Shown here: piece after piece, positions 34,374 through 44,218 of the stretch
Layout: each line of letters begins with the position of its first letter
Position numbering within the stretch: the first letter of the stretch is position 1
Source: UBA7236 sp964463165
GTDB taxonomy: Bacteria; Bacteroidota; Bacteroidia; Chitinophagales; BACL12
Reading direction: 5' to 3'
Assembly (NCBI GenBank): GCA_964463165.1
Contig: CAYXBK010000008.1
Span: forward strand, 62,001-126,000
Length of the DNA: 64,000 nt
Position numbers and translations under genes: made by a program
Notes under the pieces: model-generated
What the model was told of the DNA's origin: nothing
Seen by the model: the letters and a program-made list of their open reading frames with translations, nothing else
Database searches by the model: none

Positions 34374-35060
34374 CTAATCCGCTAATTTGCTAATGAGTCC
34401 AATCGCCTCTTCCACGCCGATAGTTGCCGGTTGCTGAATAAAATGATAATTGCTTTTGTGTTGCATGTCCGGAATTTCCGGATTAATAATATAAACAGGA
34501 ATTCCGGGTTCTGCATAATGAATGAGTGAAGCTGCCGGATAAACAACCATACTCGTTCCGATCACAAGAATGATTTCTGCTTCAGCAACCGCCGCTGCAG
34601 CAATTTCAATCATCGGCACTAATTCACCAAACCAGACAATATGTGGCCGCAATTGTGAGCCGAGTTCACAGAAATCTCCAATGTGAATATCATCTACACA
34701 ATCATAAATAAGCAATTCATTTTTTGTGCTCCGTGATTTTAATATTTCGCCGTGCAGATGAATTATTTTTTTTGAACCGGCCCGTTCGTGCAGATCATCA
34801 ATATTTTGTGTGATGATTGTAACATCATGATCGTTTTCGAGCGCAACAAGATCGAAATGCCCTTTATTCGGTTTTGAATGCAGCACTTGTTTCCGGCGTT
34901 CATTATAAAAGCGCAGAACCATTTCCGGGTTACGTGCAAAACCTTCCGGTGAGGCAACATCTTCCACACGATATCCTTCCCATAATCCGCCTGCACCACG
35001 AAACGTCTGGATGCCGCTTTCAGCACTCATGCCTGCACCTGTTAATACAACAATTTTCAT
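34374..35060 (-). CDS. cobB: NAD-dependent protein deacylase (sirtuin, class III-like)
   Basis: The 228-residue protein has the NAD site GAGMSAESGIQTFRG, the core TQNIDDLHERAG and HLHGE with the catalytic histidine. A YNER motif (Y-x-x-R) matches the residues that make CobB/SIRT5 prefer succinyl- and malonyl-lysine. The zinc-site cysteines seen in E. coli CobB are mostly missing (RSTKN and FCELG in their place), so it may lack zinc. Sirtuins remove acyl groups from lysines using NAD. The next gene downstream is an ADP-ribose-type Nudix enzyme. Confidence 0.9.
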   Translation of the reverse strand: MKIVVLTGAGMSAESGIQTFRGAGGLWEGYRVEDVASPEGFARNPEMVLRFYNERRKQVLHSKPNKGHFDLVALENDHDVTIITQNIDDLHERAGSKKIIHLHGEILKSRSTKNELLIYDCVDDIHIGDFCELGSQLRPHIVWFGELVPMIEIAAAAVAEAEIILVIGTSMVVYPAASLIHYAEPGIPVYIINPEIPDMQHKSNYHFIQQPATIGVEEAIGLISKLAD

Positions 35061-35118
35061 GTATTAAAATTAATCAGGATTCTGAAAATAAGCTGAAATG
35101 AATATGAAGGAATAGAAT

Positions 35119-36588
35119 TCAGGAAGATATTAATTCAAATGCTGCCGGAATATAATTGATCAGATCCTCAGCAACGATATTTTGACCGCCTTGCTCCATC
35201 ATGGCGATATCACCGGCAAGTCCATGTAAATAAACTCCGAGTAATGCAGCATCGGCCGGCTCATATTTTTGAGCGAGCAGTGCTGTAATTATTCCGGTGA
35301 GCACATCACCACTCCCGGCAGTTGCCATTCCCGCATTTCCTGTAGAATTGAAATAACATCGTCCGTCAGGAGTTGTGATTAAGGAGTTGGCTCTTTTATA
35401 AACTAAAATAATCTTATGCTCAACCGAAAATTCAATTTGTTTTTTAATACGAATATCTTCTGATTCATATTTTCCAAATAATCTTTCAAATTCTTTTGGA
35501 TGGGGTGTAAGAACTGAATTTTGAGGAATGTATTGCAGCAATTCTTTATTTTCTGAAATTGTATTCAGCGCATCTGCATCTATCACAATTGGATTTTGAA
35601 AATCAGTTAAAACGGATTTGATCAGTTCTTTTTCTTTCGTCCCAAGTCCGGGCCCGATGCCAATTACATTAAATTTATTTTTCTGAATTGCATCTAAAAT
35701 TTTATCACGATTGATGGTCATTAGTTCAGGAAATTCAGTATTTAGATTGCCGTGACTCAAAGTAACCAATCCGCTTCCTGCTGCAAGACAGGCATATGCG
35801 CATAATTCAGCTGCGCCTTCCGTTCCGGGATTTCCTGCGATGATCAGACTATGGCCGTAGATGCCTTTATGTCCGAATCTTGATCTTTTGTGTAAGAACA
35901 AACGAATCATATCCCCGGTGAGAAAAAAATAATTTGTTGCTTCTTCGGCGAGATATTTTTTTGAAAGGCCGATACTTTTTATTTCCCAATGTCCTGTATA
36001 TTTTTCGTTTTCGGGAAAGAAGAAAGATAATTTAGGCAATTCAAAACTCAATGTATAATTTGCATGAACAGAAATTCCATTTGTTGACTTTTCACTAAAT
36101 AATCCGGATGGCATATCAATAGAAATGGTAACATTTCCTGTTGAATTAATAAATTCGATTACTTCCTTTTGTAAACCTTCCGGTTCTCTGTTTAACCCTA
36201 TGCCGAAAATTGCATCGATGAACAGATCATTTTCTTTCACCATCGATTTATCCAAATTATTCGGAGATATAGAATGATTATACCCCGACCGGATGAGGCG
36301 ATGTAAATTTAATTTGAGATCCTCCGTGCCCGTATCAGGATCCCCGACAATGCATACATGGATATTGTAACCTCTTTGTAATAAATGCCTGGCCACACAT
36401 AAACCATCGCCGCCATTATTTCCGGTACCGCAAAAAATCCAAATAGACGAAGCTGGCTGAAAATTTTTTAAAAACCAATTTGTAAACAGGAGGGATGCAC
36501 GCTCCATTAATTCTGAGGACCGGATACCTTCTTCTGCAATTGTAATTGCATCGGCTTCTTTAATTTGTGCAGCGCTGAGGATCTTCAT
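35119..36588 (-). CDS. nnr: Bifunctional NAD(P)HX epimerase/dehydratase
   Basis: The 489-residue fusion protein has an N-terminal YjeF_N epimerase domain (about 1-215; FCGTGNNGGDGLCVARHL, DAIFGIGL) and a C-terminal ADP-dependent dehydratase domain (about 225-489; GHKGIYGHSLIIAGNPGTEG, GIGPGLG, VLTPHPKEFERL, AGSGDVLTGII). Together they repair hydrated NADH and NADPH. Its start overlaps the end of the NlpC/P60 gene by 4 bp, so the two are probably co-translated. The adjacent sirtuin and Nudix genes add to an NAD-handling neighbourhood. Confidence 0.96.
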   Translation of the reverse strand: MKILSAAQIKEADAITIAEEGIRSSELMERASLLFTNWFLKNFQPASSIWIFCGTGNNGGDGLCVARHLLQRGYNIHVCIVGDPDTGTEDLKLNLHRLIRSGYNHSISPNNLDKSMVKENDLFIDAIFGIGLNREPEGLQKEVIEFINSTGNVTISIDMPSGLFSEKSTNGISVHANYTLSFELPKLSFFFPENEKYTGHWEIKSIGLSKKYLAEEATNYFFLTGDMIRLFLHKRSRFGHKGIYGHSLIIAGNPGTEGAAELCAYACLAAGSGLVTLSHGNLNTEFPELMTINRDKILDAIQKNKFNVIGIGPGLGTKEKELIKSVLTDFQNPIVIDADALNTISENKELLQYIPQNSVLTPHPKEFERLFGKYESEDIRIKKQIEFSVEHKIILVYKRANSLITTPDGRCYFNSTGNAGMATAGSGDVLTGIITALLAQKYEPADAALLGVYLHGLAGDIAMMEQGGQNIVAEDLINYIPAAFELISS

Positions 36589-37358
36589 ATGATCCGTTTG
36601 ATGATTCTTAACTGGTGGGTATATTTTTTTAATTCTTTATTAAATATTCCAAAATGATCGATCATGTCGATCCGCACTTTACCGCTTGCATGAATAATTT
36701 GATTATCACTTAATATGATACCGACATGCACGATTGCATTTTCTTCATTTTTAAAGAAAGCAAGATCTCCCTCTCTTGCTTCATGAATAAAATTAATTGT
36801 TTTTCCTTCTTCCGCCTGTTGATATGCGTCCCGCGGTAAATTGTGGCCGGATAATTTAAATACGATCTGTGTAAGTCCTGAACAATCAATTCCAAATGGA
36901 TTGCGGCCACCCCATTGGTAAGGAGCATTTAAAAATTTTAATGCAAATTTTCTGATATGTTCTGTTGTTAATAATTCTGTATCAGATATGGCCTGGCCGC
37001 TGTAAACAAATTTTTCTTTACCTGTTTTAAAATTCATACCATCAAATTCATACAACGAACTGCCGATCAAAATCGGGAAACTTCTGTCATGATTCGTAAC
37101 TGTTTGAATAAGCTCTGCAGCAATTGCCTTCGGTAAGGTTTGCATTGTTTTATATTGTTGCTCAGTTAATTCAGTATGCTGATTGCTGTGGATCCATCCC
37201 TGATACCGATCATGTGCCATTTCAATCCGCAACCAGTTTTCTTTTTTCTCGTGCACGGAATACAATTCGCCGAACAGAATTTGTGTTACCTGCTCAGCAA
37301 TATGTTCCGGTTTTTGCCGAACAGGGATCACGCTTAAACTTGCAATTCCGAATTCCAT
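36585..37358 (-). CDS. NlpC/P60 family cell-wall peptidase with SH3-like domain
   Basis: The 257-residue protein has an N-terminal SH3b-like region (about 1-75; LFGELYSVHEKKENWLRIE) and a C-terminal NlpC/P60 domain (about 135-257). The latter has the catalytic cysteine in NPFGIDCSGLTQIVFK, the histidine in AIVHVGIIL and a third polar site in IHASGKVRID. It resembles YkfC-type gamma-D-glutamyl-diamino-acid endopeptidases used in murein recycling. No signal peptide is seen, which fits a cytoplasmic recycling role. It overlaps nnr by 4 bp and lies 20 bp after the glycosyltransferase-like gene. Confidence 0.9.
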   Translation of the reverse strand: MEFGIASLSVIPVRQKPEHIAEQVTQILFGELYSVHEKKENWLRIEMAHDRYQGWIHSNQHTELTEQQYKTMQTLPKAIAAELIQTVTNHDRSFPILIGSSLYEFDGMNFKTGKEKFVYSGQAISDTELLTTEHIRKFALKFLNAPYQWGGRNPFGIDCSGLTQIVFKLSGHNLPRDAYQQAEEGKTINFIHEAREGDLAFFKNEENAIVHVGIILSDNQIIHASGKVRIDMIDHFGIFNKELKKYTHQLRIIKRII

Positions 37359-37378
37359 TTTATGAAGATATTCTTTTT

Positions 37379-39130
37379 TTATTGAAGAAATGAATTGGAA
37401 ATATACACATCAAAAAAGGGATTGTTCAAATGCACCTTCGTGCATAAACCTGCGTTTGTGATCAATGGTAAATAGGCATGGTTGAAATCATAATCCGGTT
37501 TAAAGGGTTCATATCCGTCGAACATATATTTACTATCCATCTTATCAACCAGAATAAAAAGTTTTTGAGAGGTAAGGGCAGATTTTATATCAGTAAGCAT
37601 TTTATCTTCGGCACCAATATACTCATTCGCCTGAGCCCAGTCTATCGGAAAAGGATTGGGCGATTCGAGCAACGGGTAAATGGCGGCATTATTTGGTAAA
37701 ACGACCAAGTGACCGGACGGGATCTGCAATTCGTTTTTGATACGCATCAATTCATCAAAATAGAGTCGTGTATTTGCGCATGTATGTATATTTCCCATTG
37801 CAGGAAAATAATCATCCAGTTTTTCAGTTAAATACGTTCTCGACAGATCACGATAATTATTTCTTCCCTGACTATAAATTGTAAATGCTAAAGCAAAAGC
37901 AGCTGAAACCGGGAATGCTGTTAATCTTTTTTTATTTTGTGAAAAGAATGCGTGCAGACTTTCTTCATGCAGCACAAATAATTGCATGAAAACTACAGAT
38001 ATCAAAATACCAGAACAAAATAATGGTGAATTATCTCCCAGTGAAATTGAAGCGGTCCAGGATACGACTAAAACTGCTATGGATAAAAACAGAGGGATTC
38101 CTTTTTTCTTTGCCAGCCAAAGCCTTCCCGTTAAATACATGCAGGTCCAGAAAAAAACAAAAGGAATTGTTTTCTGATAATTCGGAAAAAACATTGCGAT
38201 ACTTGTTACCACGATAATGCATGCCGTAACCAGATCAAACAGGTTCATGTATTTCACCGGAATGAATTTTTTAAATAACGGCGCAAAAAGCAGCACGAAA
38301 TAAAAAAAATATAAAAGCACCCATGGCGTATAAAATAAATGCACACCGTATTCAAAAATGCCTGTATGAAATAATTCCGTTCTGCCGGTCATCTGATTCT
38401 TAAAATCAGGCAGTGCACCCTGATTAAAAAGGTAACTGAAATAAATCAGTATTGGCAGTATACCAGTTAAACCGGTCAAAATTGCCCGAGTCAGTTTACC
38501 GCTTCTGTATCCTGCGATCAAAACTGCCAACCCCGCAAATCCCAACGGAAGTACAAAGGTTTGCCGGCATAAAGCTGCAATACTTAAAAAAATAAATGCG
38601 ATAATAACCGAGAAATAGTTTTTAATCGTAAAAGAATTAAATGCAAAACCACTGGTCAGAAATAAGATGCCGAGTGAATCAAAAAAAATTGCATCTACTG
38701 TTGTCCATGGAAACAGATGTCTGATTTGAATTGTAAGACAAAATGCTATGACCAGTAAACACGAAATGATCAAAGGTTTTTCCCGAATGAAATTCACTTT
38801 CTGCACAGCTAGCAAAGCAAGGAAAAGCCAGCATGCGGCATAAATGAAATACTCAAATATCGTCAGCCATCTCCCTGCTTCCATCATAGGCAGAGGTAAA
38901 ATATAATCCAGCATATGAAAATACCCTGAGCCGGCCGGCCTGATGGCAATAAAATCTTTGTGTGGAATTTCCCCATGCAGCAGGCGATAACTCTGTGCGG
39001 CAATTACACCGTCATCGGAAGGGTTAAATCCTTCAAATGCAACAAGTTTGAAAAGTGTAAATAAAATAATAATCAATATGAATATCAAGCAGCTGAGAAA
39101 AATATACCGGCCTCCATTATTTTTCTTCAT
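37379..39130 (-). CDS. Polytopic membrane protein, probable lipid-linked-sugar glycosyltransferase
   Basis: The 583-residue protein has about 12 membrane helices and a soluble C-terminal part (about 440-583). The first loop GFNPSDDGVIAAQSYRLLHG has the acidic DD typical of GT-C glycosyltransferases (PMT/ArnT type). That makes a sugar-transferase role likely but not proven. It overlaps the FAD oxidoreductase gene by 14 bp, in the same packed set as the flippase, which supports surface-glycan assembly. Confidence 0.65.
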   Translation of the reverse strand: MKKNNGGRYIFLSCLIFILIIILFTLFKLVAFEGFNPSDDGVIAAQSYRLLHGEIPHKDFIAIRPAGSGYFHMLDYILPLPMMEAGRWLTIFEYFIYAACWLFLALLAVQKVNFIREKPLIISCLLVIAFCLTIQIRHLFPWTTVDAIFFDSLGILFLTSGFAFNSFTIKNYFSVIIAFIFLSIAALCRQTFVLPLGFAGLAVLIAGYRSGKLTRAILTGLTGILPILIYFSYLFNQGALPDFKNQMTGRTELFHTGIFEYGVHLFYTPWVLLYFFYFVLLFAPLFKKFIPVKYMNLFDLVTACIIVVTSIAMFFPNYQKTIPFVFFWTCMYLTGRLWLAKKKGIPLFLSIAVLVVSWTASISLGDNSPLFCSGILISVVFMQLFVLHEESLHAFFSQNKKRLTAFPVSAAFALAFTIYSQGRNNYRDLSRTYLTEKLDDYFPAMGNIHTCANTRLYFDELMRIKNELQIPSGHLVVLPNNAAIYPLLESPNPFPIDWAQANEYIGAEDKMLTDIKSALTSQKLFILVDKMDSKYMFDGYEPFKPDYDFNHAYLPLITNAGLCTKVHLNNPFFDVYISNSFLQ

Positions 39131-40676
39131 GATATTCTTCTTCCGTATTTATGGACCAGATATTTGATTTATCCAAACGGCCGCTTGCAATATTATCAAC
39201 GGCAGTCATCGCCGTGAGCATGCTGTGATCCTGATTATTGTATTTATGCATTCCGTTTCTGCCGATCAGAAATAAATTTTCAAACTGATCGGTGAATTTT
39301 GTAATTATTCCGATCTGGTCGTATGTTCCCGTATAGGACGGATATGTTTTCGGCATTCTGATCACAACACTATCCAGCACATCATTTACATCTATCATAC
39401 CGATACTTTCCAATTCTTTTGCAGCGAATATTTTAAATTCTGCATCAGGCATATTCCATAATGCATCACCCTCATTACAAAAATATTCAAGGCCCATCCA
39501 AACGGTTGAGCTGTCTGCTACCAATGCGGGGCTCCAGTTATTAAATATTTGCAACCTGCCGAGTTTTACATCTTTTTCCTGAATATAGATCCAGTTATCA
39601 GAAACAGGTTTGCCGTTTTCAGAAACTTTCATTTTTGTTACAAGTAATCCCACAGTGATAAAATCGCGATATTGCAATCCGTCGGAAATAATTTTTATAT
39701 CCTCAGGAACTGCGGGTTGCATTGCCTGCATTAAATCCAAAATGGGCATCGTTGAAAAAAAGAGATCACCTTTTTGTGTTTTTATATCACCGTTTGACAG
39801 ATCTTTAAACGCAACATTCTGAATCATATTTCCATCGCGGGTTACACCAGCTGCTTTTTGATTGAAAAATATTTTTCCCCCTCTTTTTTCAATTTCTTTT
39901 GCAACAGCTTCCCATAATTGCCCGGGGCCAAGTTTGGGATATAAAAATTGTTCGATCAGACTTGTTTGTGTATTTTTTTGAGATAATTTTCCTTTCGGGG
40001 TGAACATTTTTTTAAATGCATGGAGAATTGCTTTTGACACCGATAAACCTTTTACACGTTGTGCACCCCATTCGGGTTTAATTTCTTTGCAACTGATGCC
40101 CCATACTTTTTCAGTATAATCTTTAAAAAAAGTAAGATATAATTCTTTGCCGAACCTGTTGATGAAAAAATCTTCCAACGAATTTTCTTTTCGGATTGGA
40201 AAGAGGCGTATTGAAATATAACTCGCAGTAATTTTGAGGATGCGGATCAGCCCGAGATTTGAAAGTGTTTTTATATTGAGTGATATCGGATAATCAAAAA
40301 ACTTCCGCAAAAAATAAATTCTTGATTTTCTGCTCCGCACAAGCATCACCTGATCGGTATCAGCAGATTTGTTTTGCGTTTGAGATGCAATATCTGTTGT
40401 CCGCCCATGATACGTGAGCGTAATAAAATCATTCAATGACCCCTGGTCGAGTGGCATAAAATGCAACCACCAATCCATCACTCTTTTACTTTTTGAAAAA
40501 AAACGATGGCCGCCTATATCCATCCGGTTGCCTTTATACTTTACTGTTTTTGAAATGCCACCGATATCGGATGTTGCTTCATACACGTAAGGAATATAAT
40601 CGGTGCGCAGTAACAGTTCATAGGCAGCAGTTAATCCTGCAGGTCCTGCTCCGATGATGATTGCTGTTTTAGACAT
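39117..40676 (-). CDS. FAD-dependent oxidoreductase, UDP-galactopyranose mutase/amine-oxidase-like
   Basis: The 519-residue protein starts with the FAD motif IIGAGPAGLTAAYELL, then GGISKTVKYKGNRMDIGGHR, and near the end GTYDQIGIITKFTDQ and FLIGRNGMHKYNNQDHS. The layout is that of the protoporphyrinogen-oxidase/amine-oxidase superfamily, which includes UDP-galactopyranose mutases. Genes of this kind often lie in polysaccharide clusters, as here between a GT-C-like gene and a flippase. The exact reaction is not established. Confidence 0.82.
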   Translation of the reverse strand: MSKTAIIIGAGPAGLTAAYELLLRTDYIPYVYEATSDIGGISKTVKYKGNRMDIGGHRFFSKSKRVMDWWLHFMPLDQGSLNDFITLTYHGRTTDIASQTQNKSADTDQVMLVRSRKSRIYFLRKFFDYPISLNIKTLSNLGLIRILKITASYISIRLFPIRKENSLEDFFINRFGKELYLTFFKDYTEKVWGISCKEIKPEWGAQRVKGLSVSKAILHAFKKMFTPKGKLSQKNTQTSLIEQFLYPKLGPGQLWEAVAKEIEKRGGKIFFNQKAAGVTRDGNMIQNVAFKDLSNGDIKTQKGDLFFSTMPILDLMQAMQPAVPEDIKIISDGLQYRDFITVGLLVTKMKVSENGKPVSDNWIYIQEKDVKLGRLQIFNNWSPALVADSSTVWMGLEYFCNEGDALWNMPDAEFKIFAAKELESIGMIDVNDVLDSVVIRMPKTYPSYTGTYDQIGIITKFTDQFENLFLIGRNGMHKYNNQDHSMLTAMTAVDNIASGRLDKSNIWSINTEEEYHEEK

Positions 40677-40693
40677 TTCCTGATCCCACCTGA

Positions 40694-41995
40694 TTAATTC
40701 AACATGAACACTACGATGAAGGCTAAAATTAAAATGAATGAATAAGAAAAATAAGTTTTTACGGGTGTATAATCGCTAAATCTGATCTGTTTTTGTTTTT
40801 TCAGATACACTGCCATAATGGTTTTATCGGTTGCAAAAGCGATGACTGTGGCGATAGCAACACCCGGCAGACCGAAGAAGTGAAGAAATAATAAACTCAG
40901 AACAATGTTTAAAATGAATTCCGTGCATGAGGCAATCAGTATGATTTTCGTTTCAGAAAGTGCGGTTAATATGCTTTGAGGAAACATTAACCGGGATATT
41001 AAAAGGAGCATATAAATATTGAAATAAATATAACTCTCCGCAAACTGCGGATTAAATACGGCGGGATAAATCCATTTACTGCATAAAATCAGAACAATAC
41101 ACACCGGAAATAAAATATGCATCAACCGTTCAGATCCTTTTCTGATTGTCTGCAAGCCACTGCTCAAATCGTTTGCAACAGATTGAATTACGGAAGCACT
41201 GAATGCATTTGCCATTAGCAAAGAAAGTGGAAATTCCCGTGCACCATATTGATAAACGGCAAAAGTTGCTTTATTGAAATAATGTGTTACTATAATTCCG
41301 TCAACATAAATGGAAATGCCGCCGAGAAAATAGGAAATAACAAGCGGAGGCGTTGTTTTGCGGTATTCTTTTAAAACTGATTTATCAATACTGAACGTGC
41401 TGCTGCGGGATACCAAAAAAAATAAATAACAAAATTTAATTCCCGTAAAAATCGCAAGGCCGATAATAATATCGGTATAATGCACATTAAAATAAACAGG
41501 GCCGGCGATCAAAAATGTTTGAATAAGAAGATGTGCGAAGCCGAATAGTGCAAGCTGCCGGTTCTGATTTTTTGAAAGCAGCAGATATTCCGTAAAAAAA
41601 GAAATGGAATTAAACAGAAAGTAAAGTATAAAAATGAAATAGGAATTTCTTTCTTCAGAAATTTTGAAAAAAGTGTTTACCTCTGATCTGCAAATCAACA
41701 GCAGAAGGGAAATAAATACAGAAATAAAAAGCAGCAGTAAAAAAGTGTTGAAAATAACAGCAGCTTTATTTTTATAGGTTGAATAGATCCGGAGATAACT
41801 TGTTAGAATACCGTTGATCCAGAAGAAACTCAGTGTGCTTGCGATCAGCAGATACGTTTCATACTGCCCGATAAATGACTGATCTAAATTACTTTTTGTA
41901 ATGAGGATGGATGCTGCGAGCAGGGAAACATATCGTGCAACCTGAAAAAACTGGAAAGCGGATATTTGTGATTTTCTTTCGCCGGCTGCAGACAC
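40694..41995 (-). CDS. Polysaccharide flippase-like membrane protein (MOP superfamily)
   Basis: The 433-residue, very hydrophobic protein has about 12 membrane helices. Segments such as FLGGISIYVDGIIVTHYFN in the middle and the general spacing fit Wzx/MATE-type flippases that move lipid-linked glycans across the inner membrane. It starts 3 bp before the stop of the copper ATPase gene and is 17 bp from the oxidoreductase gene, so the four genes from 44128 to 37379 could be one transcript. Confidence 0.75.
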   Translation of the reverse strand: MSAAGERKSQISAFQFFQVARYVSLLAASILITKSNLDQSFIGQYETYLLIASTLSFFWINGILTSYLRIYSTYKNKAAVIFNTFLLLLFISVFISLLLLICRSEVNTFFKISEERNSYFIFILYFLFNSISFFTEYLLLSKNQNRQLALFGFAHLLIQTFLIAGPVYFNVHYTDIIIGLAIFTGIKFCYLFFLVSRSSTFSIDKSVLKEYRKTTPPLVISYFLGGISIYVDGIIVTHYFNKATFAVYQYGAREFPLSLLMANAFSASVIQSVANDLSSGLQTIRKGSERLMHILFPVCIVLILCSKWIYPAVFNPQFAESYIYFNIYMLLLISRLMFPQSILTALSETKIILIASCTEFILNIVLSLLFLHFFGLPGVAIATVIAFATDKTIMAVYLKKQKQIRFSDYTPVKTYFSYSFILILAFIVVFMLN

Positions 41996-41998
41996 TTT

Positions 41999-44128
41999 TT
42001 ATTTCATTTTCCTGAATCGCAAAAGTATGGAATTTCCAATTACAAATACGTCGGAAAATGCCATTGATCCTGCAGCGATAATCGGGCTCAGCAATCCAAC
42101 TGCAGCTACAGGTATTGCGATCACATTGTAGAAAAATGCCCAGAATAAATTTTGTTTGATCGTTTTCAAAGTCATTTTTCCAAGCTGATGCGCTTTTATC
42201 AGTTGCTTCAATTCTCCATTCAATAAAATGATTGATGCAGAATTCATCGCAATCTGGGTGGCATCGCTGAATGAAATGCCGACATGTGCTTTTTCAAGAG
42301 AAGGACTGTCGTTTATTCCATCACCAACCATACTCACAATATGATCCTGCGTGAGTGCATGAATATGGTTGAGTTTATCTGCCGGTGATTGCGCAGCAAA
42401 ATAAGTATCAATTTTTAATTCGGATGCGATGAGCCGGCATTTTTTTTCATGATCGCCGCTGAGTAAAACCGGACGGATATTTTCTGATTTAAAATATTGA
42501 ATCAATTCAGCTGCATTCGGTTTTATTTCATCAGCAATATCAAAACCGGCAAGCAGGGAATTGTTTTTAAATACATAAATATCATGTTCAGGAAGATCAG
42601 CAGAAGGATTCATTTTAGAAGAACCTATCGAATACGTATTTCCGTTTTGATCTGTTCCGGTAACTCCGGTGCCTTTTATTTCTTTCGTATTTTCAATCAG
42701 CAAAGAACTACTGCCTGTAAAATATGTAACAAGTGATTGTGCGATCGGGTGGGAAGATGTTTTTTCGAGTTGATGGATAATTGAACTGATCTCATTTTCT
42801 TCACCCTGATAAATTTTCAGATCAGCAACGGTGAATTTGCCTGTTGTGAGCGTACCTGTTTTATCAAAGACAATGATATCTGATTTTGCAAATGATTCAA
42901 GGGTTGATGCGCCTTTCATTAATATGCCGTTTTTTGCGGCACGACCGATACCAACCATAATTGCCGTGGGTGTTGCAAGTCCCATTGCACAGGGGCATGC
43001 GATCACGAGTACTGCAATACTGTGCATGATACTTTTTGAAACAGACAGATCGAAAATAAAGTAAGAAAGAAGGAAAGTGATTGCTGCAATTGCAAGAACT
43101 GCAGGGACAAATATTGAGCTGATCTTATCTGCTAATTTTTGAATAGGCGGTTTATCAGCCTGTGCATCTTTTACCAATTTAATAATGGATGCAAGAACTG
43201 AATTTTCGGTTGTTGCGTGAATTTGCACTTTCACAGATCCGTCGATCAGTAAGGTGCCGCCCGTAACAAACGCATCTTTTGTTTTTGTAACAGGGATACT
43301 TTCGCCTGTCAGCATCGATTCATCAATTAATGCTTCACCTGAAATGATTTTACCGTCGAGTGGAATTTTATCTCCCGTATTTACAATTACCCGTTCATTT
43401 TTTATTAATGATTTTACTTCAACAATGTCAATTTCTTCCCGCCCGCTTATCAGATCGAACCTGATGCGCTTTGCTTTTTCCGGCTGCAGATCAGATAATT
43501 CTTTTATTGCAGTTGTTGTTTGACGCACACTTCTGTGCTCGAGTAAATTACCGAGCAAAACAAGTGTAATGATACTTGCGCATGTTTCAAAAAATAAATA
43601 ATCCATGCCGAGTGCATTCAGAAGCCCGATCATACTGTAAACAAACGCAGAACTGCTGCCGATGAAAATAAGCACATCCATATTCGGCACACCAGTTTTT
43701 AAAGAGCTCCATGCACTTTTACCAAAATGAAAAAATCCGATAAGATAAACCGGAAGGCATAAAACAAACTGAACAAATGGCTGATGCAAAACATGCAGTG
43801 CCGGAATCATTGACAGCAACAACGGTAATGTAAAAATTGCAGAAACAATAAATTTTATTTCCAGGGTATTCAGCTGCAATTTCCTTTTATCTGCAGAAGA
43901 GGCAATCACATCATCAACAACATGATAACCTAATTGATTGATACCTTTGATAATTCCCGTGAGATCTTTTTCCCCGTTTAATGCAAAACGGACTTCACTC
44001 GTGGCGAAATTTACATACACATTTTTCAGCCCTTTTTGCTCGAGAAATTTCGTAATTCCCAAAGCGCAATTCGAGCAGGTCATGCCTTCTACATTTAATT
44101 CAACTACTTCATTTTTTAATTCAGCCAT
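41999..44128 (-). CDS. Copper-type heavy-metal P1B ATPase
   Basis: The 709-residue protein has one N-terminal heavy-metal-associated domain (GMTCSNCALGI), eight predicted membrane helices and the metal-site motif CPCAMGLATP in helix six. The phosphorylation motif DKTGTLT, the HP site (SSHPIA) and GDGINDSP are present. The CPC form points to Cu(I) export (CopA-like). It is divergent from the superoxide dismutase gene (90 bp between starts), so metal and oxidative stress responses may share a regulatory region. Confidence 0.95.
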   Translation of the reverse strand: MAELKNEVVELNVEGMTCSNCALGITKFLEQKGLKNVYVNFATSEVRFALNGEKDLTGIIKGINQLGYHVVDDVIASSADKRKLQLNTLEIKFIVSAIFTLPLLLSMIPALHVLHQPFVQFVLCLPVYLIGFFHFGKSAWSSLKTGVPNMDVLIFIGSSSAFVYSMIGLLNALGMDYLFFETCASIITLVLLGNLLEHRSVRQTTTAIKELSDLQPEKAKRIRFDLISGREEIDIVEVKSLIKNERVIVNTGDKIPLDGKIISGEALIDESMLTGESIPVTKTKDAFVTGGTLLIDGSVKVQIHATTENSVLASIIKLVKDAQADKPPIQKLADKISSIFVPAVLAIAAITFLLSYFIFDLSVSKSIMHSIAVLVIACPCAMGLATPTAIMVGIGRAAKNGILMKGASTLESFAKSDIIVFDKTGTLTTGKFTVADLKIYQGEENEISSIIHQLEKTSSHPIAQSLVTYFTGSSSLLIENTKEIKGTGVTGTDQNGNTYSIGSSKMNPSADLPEHDIYVFKNNSLLAGFDIADEIKPNAAELIQYFKSENIRPVLLSGDHEKKCRLIASELKIDTYFAAQSPADKLNHIHALTQDHIVSMVGDGINDSPSLEKAHVGISFSDATQIAMNSASIILLNGELKQLIKAHQLGKMTLKTIKQNLFWAFFYNVIAIPVAAVGLLSPIIAAGSMAFSDVFVIGNSILLRFRKMK

Positions 44129-44218
44129 GATTTGTAAAATTAATTTAAAATTGCGTTCAGCACGGGATTGAAATTTGTAGCTTTACCATCTGCTTTAACA
44201 ATATAAACCATAAATAAG

